This document shows, in pieces, positions 1-6,820 of a DNA stretch of 24,169 nt. The first letter of the stretch is position 1. Every line of letters starts with the position of its first letter. The position numbers and the translations under genes are program-made. The DNA lies in contig JBBIQA010000051.1 of assembly GCA_037442565.1 (NCBI GenBank), forward strand, positions 1 to 24,169. The letters run 5' to 3'. Source of the stretch: PALSA-911 sp037442565. Lineage in GTDB: Bacteria; Pseudomonadota; Alphaproteobacteria; Acetobacterales; Acetobacteraceae. Under the pieces are notes generated by a model. That model worked only from the letters and a program-made list of their open reading frames with translations. It ran no database searches and was not told the DNA's origin.

Positions 1-251
1 CAGCCGGTGCTGGCGTCGTGCTTGCCGACCTCTTCCATGATGTGCACGAACTCGATCGGCGTCAGCTCGGCGCCGCCGTATTCACGCGGCTGCAGCAGGC
101 GGAACAGGTCGCGTTCGATCAGGGCGGCGAAGAGGTCTTGCGGCAGATTGTTCAGCGCATCCACCTCCGGGGAGGCGGCGTCGATCCGTGGGCCGATCGC
201 GCGGACCTGTTCGAGAATATCGCTGCCGCGCGCGATGCTGGTGACGTTCAT
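1..251 (-). CDS. Acyl-CoA dehydrogenase family protein, N-terminal fragment (runs off left edge)
   Basis: The visible 83 residues start at an ATG at 251, with an AGGAG Shine-Dalgarno (258-262 on the minus strand) six bases upstream. The fragment contains LPQDLFAALIERDLFRLL and REYGGAELTPIEFV, then a segment reading HIMEEVGKHDASTG. This is the helical N-terminal domain pattern of acyl-CoA dehydrogenases and of the related flavin-dependent monooxygenases (DszC / indole-acetate monooxygenase type), in which a 'P..YGG' turn precedes an 'E..G..D.S..' helix. The FAD-binding core and the catalytic glutamate or monooxygenase-specific residues lie outside the window, so I cannot tell dehydrogenase from monooxygenase. 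It lies 37 bp downstream of the minus-strand gene ending at 289 and could be co-transcribed with it. Confidence 0.8.
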   Translation of the reverse strand, partial: MNVTSIARGSDILEQVRAIGPRIDAASPEVDALNNLPQDLFAALIERDLFRLLQPREYGGAELTPIEFVHIMEEVGKHDASTG

Positions 252-288
252 GCCGGGCTCCTGTGCGTCTCCCGGCAGTATTCCCCAG

Positions 289-978
289 CTAGGTCGGCCC
301 CGCCATCCCTGCCCCCGGATGGGCGCCCGATTGCGTGCCCGGATTCGCCCCCGGAGGTGCGCCCGATTGCCTGCCGACCGGCGCCGCCCCCTCCGCGGCC
401 CAGGCGGGGCGTGATCTCACATTCGTCTCGGAACGCGGATTAGCGGCGCCCGTCCCATCGTTCGGGACAAATCCAGAATCCGCCGCTGCGCCATCCGCCG
501 CCTCGCGGCCTTCCGTGGTCATGTCCCCGCCCGTGTCCCCAGCCGCGTCCCGAGTCCCGTCCCCCTTCCTGTGCTGGGCCGTCTCCCGGGCCGCATCCGC
601 TTCCAGCACCTCGGCCAGCATGGCGGCGGCGGCATGCGCCTCCCAGGCGGCGAGATCCGCCGCCGGCGGGTCCATCCCCGTCCGGGTCTTCTGCATCTGC
701 TGCAACGCCCGCAAGGCGCGCCTGGCCTCCCGCATCAGGCTCAACGCCTGCGCCCGGCACTTGAACGCGACACCCGACTCCCGCCGTTTCTCCTGCGCCA
801 GGCGCAGGCAATCCATCGCCCAGGCATCGGCGGCGACGAACTGCGTCGCCAGCCGCCCCTCCGCCGCGTTCACCGGCCGCAGCGCGGCCACCCCCGCCAG
901 CGCCGCCCGGTCCCGCCGCGCTTCCGCCTCCGGCCCCTCCGACACCGGCGGCGGCAACGCGCCGCGCAGGACGAACAT
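289..978 (-). CDS. Hypothetical protein, Ala/Arg-rich helical core with Gly/Pro-rich tail
   Basis: I do not recognise a functional family. The chosen ATG at 978 gives 229 residues and is preceded by AGGAG at a four-base spacing. A longer reading from 1086 has no such signal and would add a cysteine-rich, atypical N-terminus. The start reads MFVLRGALPPPVSEGPEAEA. Residues about 20-140 are rich in Ala, Arg, Glu and Leu and should form helices, possibly coiled coil (for example REARRALRALQQMQK). The last about 90 residues are low-complexity Gly/Ala/Pro/Asp and probably disordered, with a degenerate repeat of the form SGAPPGANPG / SGAHPGAG. There is no signal peptide or membrane segment. From memory, similar proteins are annotated as hypothetical in Acetobacteraceae; this is unverified. 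A candidate promoter lies at 1078-1107. Confidence 0.6.
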   Translation of the reverse strand: MFVLRGALPPPVSEGPEAEARRDRAALAGVAALRPVNAAEGRLATQFVAADAWAMDCLRLAQEKRRESGVAFKCRAQALSLMREARRALRALQQMQKTRTGMDPPAADLAAWEAHAAAAMLAEVLEADAARETAQHRKGDGTRDAAGDTGGDMTTEGREAADGAAADSGFVPNDGTGAANPRSETNVRSRPAWAAEGAAPVGRQSGAPPGANPGTQSGAHPGAGMAGPT

Positions 979-1074
979 AATCTCCTGAAACGCCGCCCGA
1001 GGCAGCAAGTGCTCACAGTCGCAAATCGGGCTGGCGGAGCTATCGCAGGGAAAATCGGATGTATGGGGCATCTT

Positions 1075-1101
1075 GTTAGAATACACGTTCTATATTCTAA
1101 C
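1075..1101. promoter_or_regulatory. Inverted repeat, candidate operator
   Basis: GTTAGAATA (1075-1083) and TATTCTAAC (1093-1101) are perfect inverted repeats of 9 bp separated by 9 bp. A second dyad shares the left arm: TAGAA (1077-1081) with TTCTA (1088-1092). The element is AT-rich inside GC-rich DNA. Three partially overlapping TTCTA-type half-sites suggest cooperative binding of a helix-turn-helix regulator. I cannot assign a regulator. Confidence 0.45.
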
Positions 1102-1107
1102 GGGCAA
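1078..1107 (-). promoter_or_regulatory. Candidate minus-strand promoter for the gene at 289-978
   Basis: Read on the minus strand, TTGCCC (1107-1102) is followed after 18 bases by TATTCT (1083-1078). This resembles a sigma-70 -35/-10 pair and would give a leader of roughly 90 bases before the ATG at 978. The inverted repeat 1075-1101 covers the -10 element and abuts the -35, an arrangement typical of a repressor site. This is a pattern match only. Confidence 0.3.
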
Positions 1108-1206
1108 GAAAAATCGCACCTTCCGCGTGGGGAAGACCGCGGCCTTGCCAATTGGCCTTACCATCGGGAAGGCCCAGTTTCAGGAGGCAGGCCAGCAGGC
1201 TTTCGC

Positions 1207-1240
1207 TTTTCGCGGCTTGAGGCAAGTTGGACCGCGAAAA
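1207..1240. repeat. Inverted repeat / stem-loop in the gap before brnT
   Basis: TTTTCGCGG (1207-1215) and CCGCGAAAA (1232-1240) form a perfect 9-bp stem around a 16-base loop. Inside the loop, CTTG (1216-1219) and CAAG (1223-1226) can pair again. No clear U-tract follows on either strand, so it is not a classical intrinsic terminator. Between 979 and 1345 I find no convincing gene, only this element, the dyad at 1075-1101 and the dyad at 1317-1330. Confidence 0.4.
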
Positions 1241-1316
1241 CAGCTCATTTGGCCGCAAGCCCGGCCATAGCGTTTCAAATGCGATAGCCTTGGGTATCTC
1301 GGCTGTCGCGCTTGAC

Positions 1317-1330
1317 TTTGTGTCCACAAA
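1317..1330. promoter_or_regulatory. Small dyad just upstream of brnT, candidate autoregulatory site
   Basis: TTTGTG (1317-1322) and CACAAA (1325-1330) form a perfect inverted repeat around TC, 15 bp before the brnT start codon. A -35-like TTGACT overlaps its left edge (1312-1317). BrnTA systems are known to be autorepressed by BrnA and the BrnTA complex, so this is a reasonable but unproven operator. Confidence 0.35.
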
Positions 1331-1345
1331 TATGTACCGTACGTA

Positions 1346-1633
1346 ATGCGTGTCGAGTGGGATGAAAGAAAAAGGCGCAGCAACCTCGAAGATCACGGTG
1401 TGGACTTCAAGGATGCGGCGCTGATCTTTGAGGACATCTTTCTCGAAGCCGAGGACAAGCGCGGCCAGTACGGCGAGCCGCGCTTCCGCGCATTGGGCCG
1501 TGTCGGCGATGATTACTTTATGGTCGCCTACACATGGCGCGGCGAGGTGCGCCGGATCATCAGCGCATGGAGAGTGGACGATGCAGGCAAGCGACGATAC
1601 GAGGCAATACTCGCCCGAAACCCTCAAGGCTGA
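1346..1633 (+). CDS. brnT: BrnT family ribonuclease toxin (DUF497)
   Basis: The 95-residue product begins MRVEWDERKRRSNLEDHGV and continues with DFKDAALIFED, the hallmark BrnT opening (an F/VEWD..K...N..KHGV.F..A pattern). It then has the typical RYxxxG-like strand region (RFRALGRVGDDYFMVAYTWR) and ends with a strand and helix containing RIISAWRV, matching the family's RIISAR-type motif. BrnT is a RelE-fold ribonuclease that blocks translation and is neutralised by BrnA. The length is normal for the family. No clear Shine-Dalgarno precedes the ATG; it may be poorly translated or leaderless. The antitoxin gene starts 53 bp inside its 3' end. The local AT content is higher than in the flanking metabolic genes, which fits horizontal acquisition. 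The usual Arg in RIISAR is replaced by Trp (RIISAW); whether this matters is unknown. Confidence 0.88.
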   Translation: MRVEWDERKRRSNLEDHGVDFKDAALIFEDIFLEAEDKRGQYGEPRFRALGRVGDDYFMVAYTWRGEVRRIISAWRVDDAGKRRYEAILARNPQG

Positions 1634-1856
1634 ACGTGCCCGGGGCAAAACCCGCACTCGTGCGGATGCACCCGCGCGTCCCGTGGATGAGGAATTTTGG
1701 CGCAACGCCCGGGTAGTGATGCCGCCCCCCGGGAAGGCGTCAGTTCATCTGCGCCTCGATGCTGACGTGCTGGAATGGTTTCGTGGGCAGGGCAGGGGGC
1801 ACTTGAGCCGTATGAATGCGGTTCTCCGCTCCTTCATGGAGGCGCACAAGCGATAG
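1581..1856 (+). CDS. brnA: BrnA family antitoxin
   Basis: The 91-residue protein is encoded directly after brnT, overlapping it by 53 bp. The ATG at 1581 is preceded by GGAG (1569-1572). The N-terminal half is polar and charged and would contact the toxin. It contains the typical D.EFW.NARVV block (VDEEFWRNARVV). The C-terminal half reads SVHLRLDADVLEWFRGQG, then SRMNAVLRSFMEAHKR, the ribbon-helix-helix DNA-binding domain of BrnA (K/SV.LRLD.DVL.WF...G.GY...MNAVLR.F). BrnA neutralises BrnT and represses the shared promoter. The long overlap favours translational coupling. The gene after it begins in another frame close to, or overlapping, its stop codon. Confidence 0.88.
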   Translation: MQASDDTRQYSPETLKAERARGKTRTRADAPARPVDEEFWRNARVVMPPPGKASVHLRLDADVLEWFRGQGRGHLSRMNAVLRSFMEAHKR

Positions 1857-2658
1857 CCGCCGGCGACAAGGACGGTCTCGCCGTGGATACGCCAAAGCCA
1901 TTGACTCCTACGCCTATGCTCTCCTGCCCAGCCTCGCCAAGTTGAACGGGCAGATTTGGTCAACCCTGATCGGAGCCGGGGTCGGCGCGGTAGTCGGCGG
2001 CCTTGTGACTCTGTGCATCCAGTTTGCCAATCTGCGCGTAATGAGAAGGCAGGAAGCGGCTGCGCAGGAAAAGCGCGATTTGGCAACCGTGACGGCGATG
2101 CTGCTCAAGGCTGCGAAGATGTTCTCGACCATCAACCACATCGACACCCACCTGCGGGCAGCGGTCGAGCACGCGAGGCAAGATGGGAGTGCACGAAACC
2201 CGCCGTGGCAGATGGTGCCTCCGATGGTCGGAAAGACACCCGAAATCACCTTCAGCGATGATGAGCGGATGCTGGCCGTGGTGGATATGCCGAAGGATTT
2301 CATTGCCGTTCTGGAAATTCCCGACATTCGCAACAGCCTTATTGATCTAGTGGATGAATATTCGAGATGGCGTGTCGAGCTTGCAGGCCTCATGCCTGCG
2401 GTCTCATCGGAGGGTACGCTGGCAACTACCGAATTGACCGCAGACGAGTATCAGCGGCTAACACCGCGCATGCTCAACCTGCAGAGCTTGATCGATCCAA
2501 TGATCCAGCAGGCCGCGAATGCACGCACTGACGCCATCACAGTTTTCGATCTTATCAAAGCTGACGGTAATCGGAGATTCGGCGCCGCCTTTCCCCGTCT
2601 TGAACTCGACGCGCGCCAAGTTAGCGAAGGCGGGCGATCTCGCGCACCGGCTCGCTAA
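1816..2658 (+). CDS. Hypothetical single-pass membrane protein downstream of BrnTA
   Basis: I recognise no family. The frame is open from an ATG at 1816 (280 residues), which overlaps brnA by 41 bp, but the first 42 codons look like read-through (Arg/Ser-rich). A TTG at 1942 would give a more natural 238-residue protein beginning (M)NGQIWSTLIGAGVGAVVGG. Neither start has a good Shine-Dalgarno. A single hydrophobic segment (IWSTLIGAGVGAVVGGLVTL region, about residues 47-70 of the long form) is followed by a basic and polar helix (RVMRRQEAAAQEKRDLATVT), suggesting an N-terminal anchor with the mass of the protein in the cytoplasm, probably helical. Codon and base use is more AT-rich than in the metabolic genes. 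It could be cargo next to the toxin-antitoxin pair; function unknown. Confidence 0.6.
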   Translation: MRFSAPSWRRTSDSRRRQGRSRRGYAKAIDSYAYALLPSLAKLNGQIWSTLIGAGVGAVVGGLVTLCIQFANLRVMRRQEAAAQEKRDLATVTAMLLKAAKMFSTINHIDTHLRAAVEHARQDGSARNPPWQMVPPMVGKTPEITFSDDERMLAVVDMPKDFIAVLEIPDIRNSLIDLVDEYSRWRVELAGLMPAVSSEGTLATTELTADEYQRLTPRMLNLQSLIDPMIQQAANARTDAITVFDLIKADGNRRFGAAFPRLELDARQVSEGGRSRAPAR

Positions 2659-2772
2659 CCAGTGCGGCTCTTCTTCGATTCCAAGGCACTGAGCGTGACA
2701 TCATCAACGTCCCGGTCGTAAGCTATTTTCACAGGCCGGACGCCGTTCCGTTCACATAGCAGGCGCTTCCGG

Positions 2773-2955
2773 ATGTGGCGCAGCCTGAAATACGAATGCG
2801 TCTACCTGCACGCGTTCGAGACCGGATCGGAGCTGCGGACAGGGCTGTTCCGCTGGATCGGTTATTATTACGCCCGGCGTCCCCATTCGGCCCTGACCGG
2901 GCGCACGCCCGACGAGGCATATGGCGAAATTGAAATGGAGAGATTGGCGGCCTGA
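2773..2955 (+). pseudogene. IS3-family transposase (OrfB) C-terminal remnant
   Basis: The 60 translated residues match the end of the IS3-family OrfB integrase-like transposase: WRSLKYECVYLHAFETGSEL, then a stretch reading GYYYARRPHSALTGRTPDEAY. In intact proteins this block directly follows the third catalytic acidic residue (the E of a F.ERLWRSLKYE motif). Here homology starts at the Trp, so the catalytic Glu and both Asp residues, about 200 or more residues in all, are missing. The preceding 100 bp do not encode the rest in any frame I could follow. It is therefore a dead 5'-truncated remnant. A right-end terminal repeat seems to be preserved about 60 bp downstream. Confidence 0.85.
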
Positions 2956-3016
2956 CAACACCCAGAACCGCGCTTATCCAGGCAGCCAGACTGTCCAGAC
3001 GGACGGGACCACCTCA
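2773..3016 (+). mobile_element. Remnant right end of an IS3-family insertion sequence
   Basis: The element comprises the transposase tail plus about 60 bp of non-coding DNA ending at 3016 in CCACCTCA. Read inward, the end is TGAGGTGGTCC, beginning with the 5'-TG expected at an IS3-family terminal repeat. The boundary is supported independently: a conserved-looking small reading frame on the minus strand is interrupted at exactly this point. No matching left end (TGAGGTGG on the plus strand) occurs in 2659-2772, so the left half was lost. The left limit given is only where recognisable homology begins. Confidence 0.55.
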
Positions 3017-3087
3017 ACCCGCTGGAACGTTCCGTATTTTATCGCGGCGTTGGCCGCTTCGGTCGGGAAGGTAATCCGCGTCATCAT
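3017..3087 (-). pseudogene. 5' fragment of a small conserved gene truncated by the IS end
   Basis: On the minus strand, from the ATG at 3087, the frame reads MMTRITFPTEAANAAIKYG and then TFQRV before it runs into the IS terminal sequence and stops at 2974. From memory this opening matches a family of about 90-residue conserved hypothetical proteins in alphaproteobacteria and actinobacteria (pattern M..T.P.E..N.AIKDG.L...). Members are sometimes labelled 'panthothenate synthetase' without support. Only about 23 codons survive. An in-frame TGA lies at 3102-3100, so it begins near here. Family membership rests on recollection of the motif, not a search. Confidence 0.4.
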
Positions 3088-3199
3088 GCGCAGGACAGTT
3101 CATTTTCATTTTTTTTCCGTCGCCGCGAAACCTTAACGCAGCGTCGCCGCCCGCGCCACGCGCCCATGCACGCCCCCCTGGGCAACCCCTGCCTTGACT

Positions 3200-3244
3200 G
3201 TTCCCTCCGTTGCGCGAAGCTGTCGGGCAAATCACGGAGGGAAC
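3200..3244 (+). promoter_or_regulatory. Perfect 11-bp inverted repeat including the Shine-Dalgarno of the SDR gene
   Basis: GTTCCCTCCGT (3200-3210) and ACGGAGGGAAC (3234-3244) are exact reverse complements with a 23-base spacer. The right arm contains the ribosome-binding GGAGGG (3236-3241) of the gene starting at 3251. If transcription begins upstream of 3200, the RNA would form an 11-bp stem occluding that site. Alternatively the arms are half-sites of a DNA-binding regulator. A TTGACT hexamer sits at 3194-3199 but lacks a good -10 partner. From 3088 to 3199 I see no gene. Confidence 0.55.
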
Positions 3245-3250
3245 CCGAAC

Positions 3251-4048
3251 ATGAACTTCAACGGCAAGGTGGCCCTGGTCACCGGTGGCGGCGGCGGCAT
3301 CGGCCGGGCCACCTGCCTGGCCTTCGCCGCCCGCGGCGCCAGGGTGGTGGTGGTCGATCATGATCCGGCCATTGGCGAGGATACCGTCTCGGCCCTGCAT
3401 GCCGCCGGCGGCGACGCCCGCTTCGCGCAGGCCGACGTCACCCGCTCCGCCGACGTGCAGAATTACGTCAAGGCCGCCCTGAACGCCTATGGCCGCATCG
3501 ACTGCTTCTTCAACAATGCCGGGATCGAGGGCAAGGTCATGCCGATCCAGGAATACGACGAAGCCGTGTTCGACCAGGTGATCGCCGTCAATCTGAAGGG
3601 CGTCTTCCTCGGCCTGCGCCACGTGCTGCCGGTCATGCTGAAGCAGGGCGGCGGCACCGTCGTCAACACCGCCTCGGTCGCCGGGCTGTTCGGCGGGCCC
3701 GGCATGCCCGCCTATGTCGCCTCCAAGCACGCCGTCCTCGGCCTCACCAAGGTCGCCTCGGCGGATGTGGCGGGGCAGGGGGTGCGGGTGAATGCGGTCT
3801 GCCCCGGGCCGGTGGAAACGCGGATGATGCGCTCCCTCGAATCGCAGCGGAACCCGAACGATCCGGCGGCGATCGCCGATGCCATGCGCGCCGGCATGCC
3901 GACCGGGCGCTACACGTTGCCGGAGGAAATCGCCAACACCGTGCTGTTCCTGTGCTCGGACCTGTCGGGCAACATGACCGGCACGCAGGTGGTGGTGGAT
4001 GGCGGCCGCTCCGGTTCGGGCGGCTCGGTCAGCACCATCCGGCGCTGA
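3251..4048 (+). CDS. SDR family NAD(P)-dependent oxidoreductase
   Basis: The 265-residue protein is a classical short-chain dehydrogenase/reductase of typical length. It has the cofactor glycine motif TGGGGGIG (11-18), an acidic residue after the second strand (VVVVD, D36) that favours NAD(H), NNAG (88-91), catalytic Ser142 (NTASVAG), and Tyr155 and Lys159 in YVASK. The CPGPVETRM segment (184-192) and the C-terminal GTQVVVDGG are also standard. Such enzymes oxidise alcohols or reduce ketones; the substrate cannot be read from the sequence. I chose the ATG at 3251 because GGAGGG lies nine bases upstream, although the frame stays open to 3194. It heads a three-gene run with an amidohydrolase (34 bp on) and a PhyH-type oxygenase, so it probably acts in the same pathway. 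Confidence 0.93.
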   Translation: MNFNGKVALVTGGGGGIGRATCLAFAARGARVVVVDHDPAIGEDTVSALHAAGGDARFAQADVTRSADVQNYVKAALNAYGRIDCFFNNAGIEGKVMPIQEYDEAVFDQVIAVNLKGVFLGLRHVLPVMLKQGGGTVVNTASVAGLFGGPGMPAYVASKHAVLGLTKVASADVAGQGVRVNAVCPGPVETRMMRSLESQRNPNDPAAIADAMRAGMPTGRYTLPEEIANTVLFLCSDLSGNMTGTQVVVDGGRSGSGGSVSTIRR

Positions 4049-4082
4049 CGCAGCGCCAACGCCAGGAACAGGGAAACCAACC

Positions 4083-5144
4083 ATGACCGCCCAGGGCGAA
4101 TATCGCGGACTGGCCTATCGCAACAATGCCGACCTTGCCGCCTGGCTGGCCCGCCGGCCGAAGGAGGCGGCGCTGGAGCCGGAGCTGCCGATCATCGATC
4201 CGCACCATCATCTCTGGCACACCGAGCATCGCGGCCTGTATCTTTTGCCGGAACTGCTGGCCGACATCTCCGGCGGGCATAACATCGTTTCCACCGTGTT
4301 CCTGGAATGCCAGGCGATGTACCGCGCCACCGGGCCGGCGGAGATGCGCCCGGTCGGGGAGGTGGAGTTCGTCAACGGCATCGCGGCGATGAGCGCGTCG
4401 GGCCAGTACGGCCCCTGCCGGGTGGCGGAGGCGATCATCGGCCATGCCGACCTGACCATCGGGGCGCGGGTGCGCGAGGTGCTGGAGGCGCTGATCGCCG
4501 CCGGCAACGGGCGCTTCCGCGGCATCCGCTACGGCGTGTCGCACGACCCGAACGAGGCGATCGGCCGGTTCGTCTCCCGCTTCGTGCCGCCGCACCAGCT
4601 GGCCGATGCCACCTTCCGCCAGGGCTTTGCCGAACTGGCCAAGCTGGGCCTGAGCTTCGAATCCTGGCAGTATCATCCGCAACTGCCCGATGCCGTCGAT
4701 CTGGCGCGCGCCTTCCCGGACACCACGATCATCCTCAACCATGTCGGCGGCGTGCTCGGCGTCGGCCCCTATGCCGGCCGGCGTGAGGAGATCCTGGCAT
4801 CCTGGCGGCGCGACATCTCCGAACTGGCGAAAAGCCCGAACGTGAATGTCAAGCTGGGCGGCCTCGGCATGAGCTCGTTCGGCTTCGGCTTCGAACACAA
4901 GGACCTGCCGCCCTCCTCGGCGGAACTCGCCGAGGCCTGGCGGCCCTATGTCGAGCATTGCATCGAGGCCTTCGGCCCCGGGCGCTGCATGTTCGAGAGC
5001 AATTTCCCGCCGGACAAGCAGAGCTGCGGCTATACCGAACTGTGGAACGCGTTCAAGCGCATCACCTCCGGCGCCTCGGCGGCGGAAAAGCAGGCGCTGT
5101 ACAGCGGCACCGCGGCGCGCGTGTACCGCATCACCGCCCCCTGA
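4083..5144 (+). CDS. Amidohydrolase family protein (amidohydrolase-2, TIM-barrel metal-dependent hydrolase)
   Basis: The 353-residue protein has the metal-binding opening IIDPHHHLW (37-45), a central segment reading GIRYGVSHDP, a YHPQLPD strand, TTIILNHVGG carrying a histidine, and MFESNFPPDK near the C-terminus. These are the hallmarks of the amidohydrolase-2 (PF04909-like) group of TIM-barrel hydrolases, which includes sugar lactonases, 4-sulfomuconolactone hydrolase and 2-pyrone-4,6-dicarboxylate lactonase. A lactone or other ester/C-C substrate is likely. The FESNFP form (Asn where many decarboxylase relatives have Asp) is common in the lactonase-like branch. The ATG at 4083 is preceded only by a weak purine-rich AGGGAAA. 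The gene is 34 bp after the SDR gene and 15 bp before the oxygenase, consistent with one transcript. Confidence 0.9.
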   Translation: MTAQGEYRGLAYRNNADLAAWLARRPKEAALEPELPIIDPHHHLWHTEHRGLYLLPELLADISGGHNIVSTVFLECQAMYRATGPAEMRPVGEVEFVNGIAAMSASGQYGPCRVAEAIIGHADLTIGARVREVLEALIAAGNGRFRGIRYGVSHDPNEAIGRFVSRFVPPHQLADATFRQGFAELAKLGLSFESWQYHPQLPDAVDLARAFPDTTIILNHVGGVLGVGPYAGRREEILASWRRDISELAKSPNVNVKLGGLGMSSFGFGFEHKDLPPSSAELAEAWRPYVEHCIEAFGPGRCMFESNFPPDKQSCGYTELWNAFKRITSGASAAEKQALYSGTAARVYRITAP

Positions 5145-5159
5145 GAAGGCAACACCGGG

Positions 5160-5990
<831 letters not shown>

Positions 5991-6017
5991 GCCCCCCCCC
6001 GCCTGAGCCTGGCGCGG

Positions 6018-6725
6018 TCAGGCCGGGGGAACGCCCGGCTCCTCGATCTCGTCGGGTAGGGAGAACGCGCGCAGCCCGGCGATGTCGTGCACGATCACCA
6101 GCCCGCCATGCGTCTCCACCCCATAGTCGCGCAAGGTGGCGAAGGCGCGTGAGAGGCTGTCCTGCCGGCAGCCCAGCCGGGAGGCGAGCAGGGCCTTTTC
6201 GAACGGCAGGCGAAACCGCGCGGTGCCGGCGCCTTCATCGGTGATGCGGGCCAGCAGGTAGCATCCCAGCCGCTGCGCGGCCGAGCGCAGCCGCAGGTCG
6301 CGGACCTGGCGAACCATGGCGCGGTAGTCGCGCGACACGGCGCCGAGCATGGCGGTCGCCAGGTCCAGTTCGGTATGAATGAGCGAGCGCAGGGCCGGCG
6401 CCTGGATCGTGAGCAGGCGGCACGGGGTGATCGTGGTGGCCGACATCAGGTAGGGCAGGCCGGTCAGCGCCGCCGCCAGGATGAAATGCGTCGGCGGCTG
6501 CACCACGTCCACCACGGAATCCGCGCCATCGGCCGCGGTGGCGGAAAGCGCGGCCTGGCCATCGAGCAGGATGTACAGCACCGCCGGCACCTCGCCCTGG
6601 CGGCCGAGAATCCGGCCGGCCGGCAGTTGCGTCAGTTCGGTGATCGCGTCCAGGCGGCGCAGCAGCAGCTCGCCCAGCCGCTCGAACATCGGCACGGCGC
6701 GTAACGTGGATAGTCCGGCGGGCAC
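6018..6725 (-). CDS. narR: Crp/Fnr family transcriptional regulator, NarR/DNR-like
   Basis: The 235-residue protein starts at a GTG (6725) with GGAG six bases upstream; an ATG at 6689 is the alternative. Residues 13-125 form the cyclic-nucleotide-binding-type sensor barrel (GRILGRQGEVPAVLYILLDG is the diagnostic turn). A long dimerisation helix spans about 120-157 and a winged helix-turn-helix about 173-222, with recognition helix RQDSLSRAFATL. The S-x-S-R core resembles the E..SR core of FNR-class regulators. Only three cysteines exist (102, 155, 186) and there is no N-terminal cluster, so it cannot carry an FNR 4Fe-4S centre. Such regulators (NarR, DNR/NnrR) respond to nitrate/nitrite or NO. 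Its divergent position beside narK-GHJI resembles the association of narR with narKGHJI in Paracoccus. The symbol is by context, not proven. Confidence 0.82.
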   Translation of the reverse strand: MPAGLSTLRAVPMFERLGELLLRRLDAITELTQLPAGRILGRQGEVPAVLYILLDGQAALSATAADGADSVVDVVQPPTHFILAAALTGLPYLMSATTITPCRLLTIQAPALRSLIHTELDLATAMLGAVSRDYRAMVRQVRDLRLRSAAQRLGCYLLARITDEGAGTARFRLPFEKALLASRLGCRQDSLSRAFATLRDYGVETHGGLVIVHDIAGLRAFSLPDEIEEPGVPPA

Positions 6726-6769
6726 CCCGATCTCCGTCGATTGCGCGTACGTTTCACCATGATTTCTTT

Positions 6770-6799
6770 CATTTAGCCGATTTTTTTGCCGAATGCCAA
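6770..6799 (-). promoter_or_regulatory. Candidate promoter of the Crp/Fnr regulator gene
   Basis: On the minus strand TTGGCA (6799-6794) is followed after 18 bases, including a run of seven A, by TAAATG (6775-6770). Its -35 lies inside the palindrome 6793-6808, so a protein bound there would control this promoter. The predicted start near 6763 puts the FNR-type box about 65 bp upstream. Pattern match only. Confidence 0.35.
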
Positions 6800-6808
6800 A
6801 TTTGGCAT
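6793..6808. promoter_or_regulatory. Perfect 16-bp palindrome ATGCCAAATTTGGCAT
   Basis: The sequence is identical on both strands, lies 12 bp from the FNR-type box in the shared regulator/narK promoter region, and overlaps the candidate -35 of the regulator. It does not match the FNR consensus. It is weakly reminiscent of the GATGC/GCATC halves of NsrR-type sites, but I cannot assign a protein. Confidence 0.5.
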
Positions 6809-6820
6809 CTGCGGCCGGCG

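Noticed and set aside
1073..1270. 65-codon plus-strand open frame in the gap before brnT
   Set aside because: No ribosome site, it overlaps two dyads, and its composition shows no family signal.
6001..6023. GCCTGA/TCAGGC inverted repeat between the convergent PhyH and regulator genes as a terminator
   Set aside because: The stem is only 6 bp around an 11-base loop, has no U-tract, and one arm contains the regulator's stop codon. Too weak to call.
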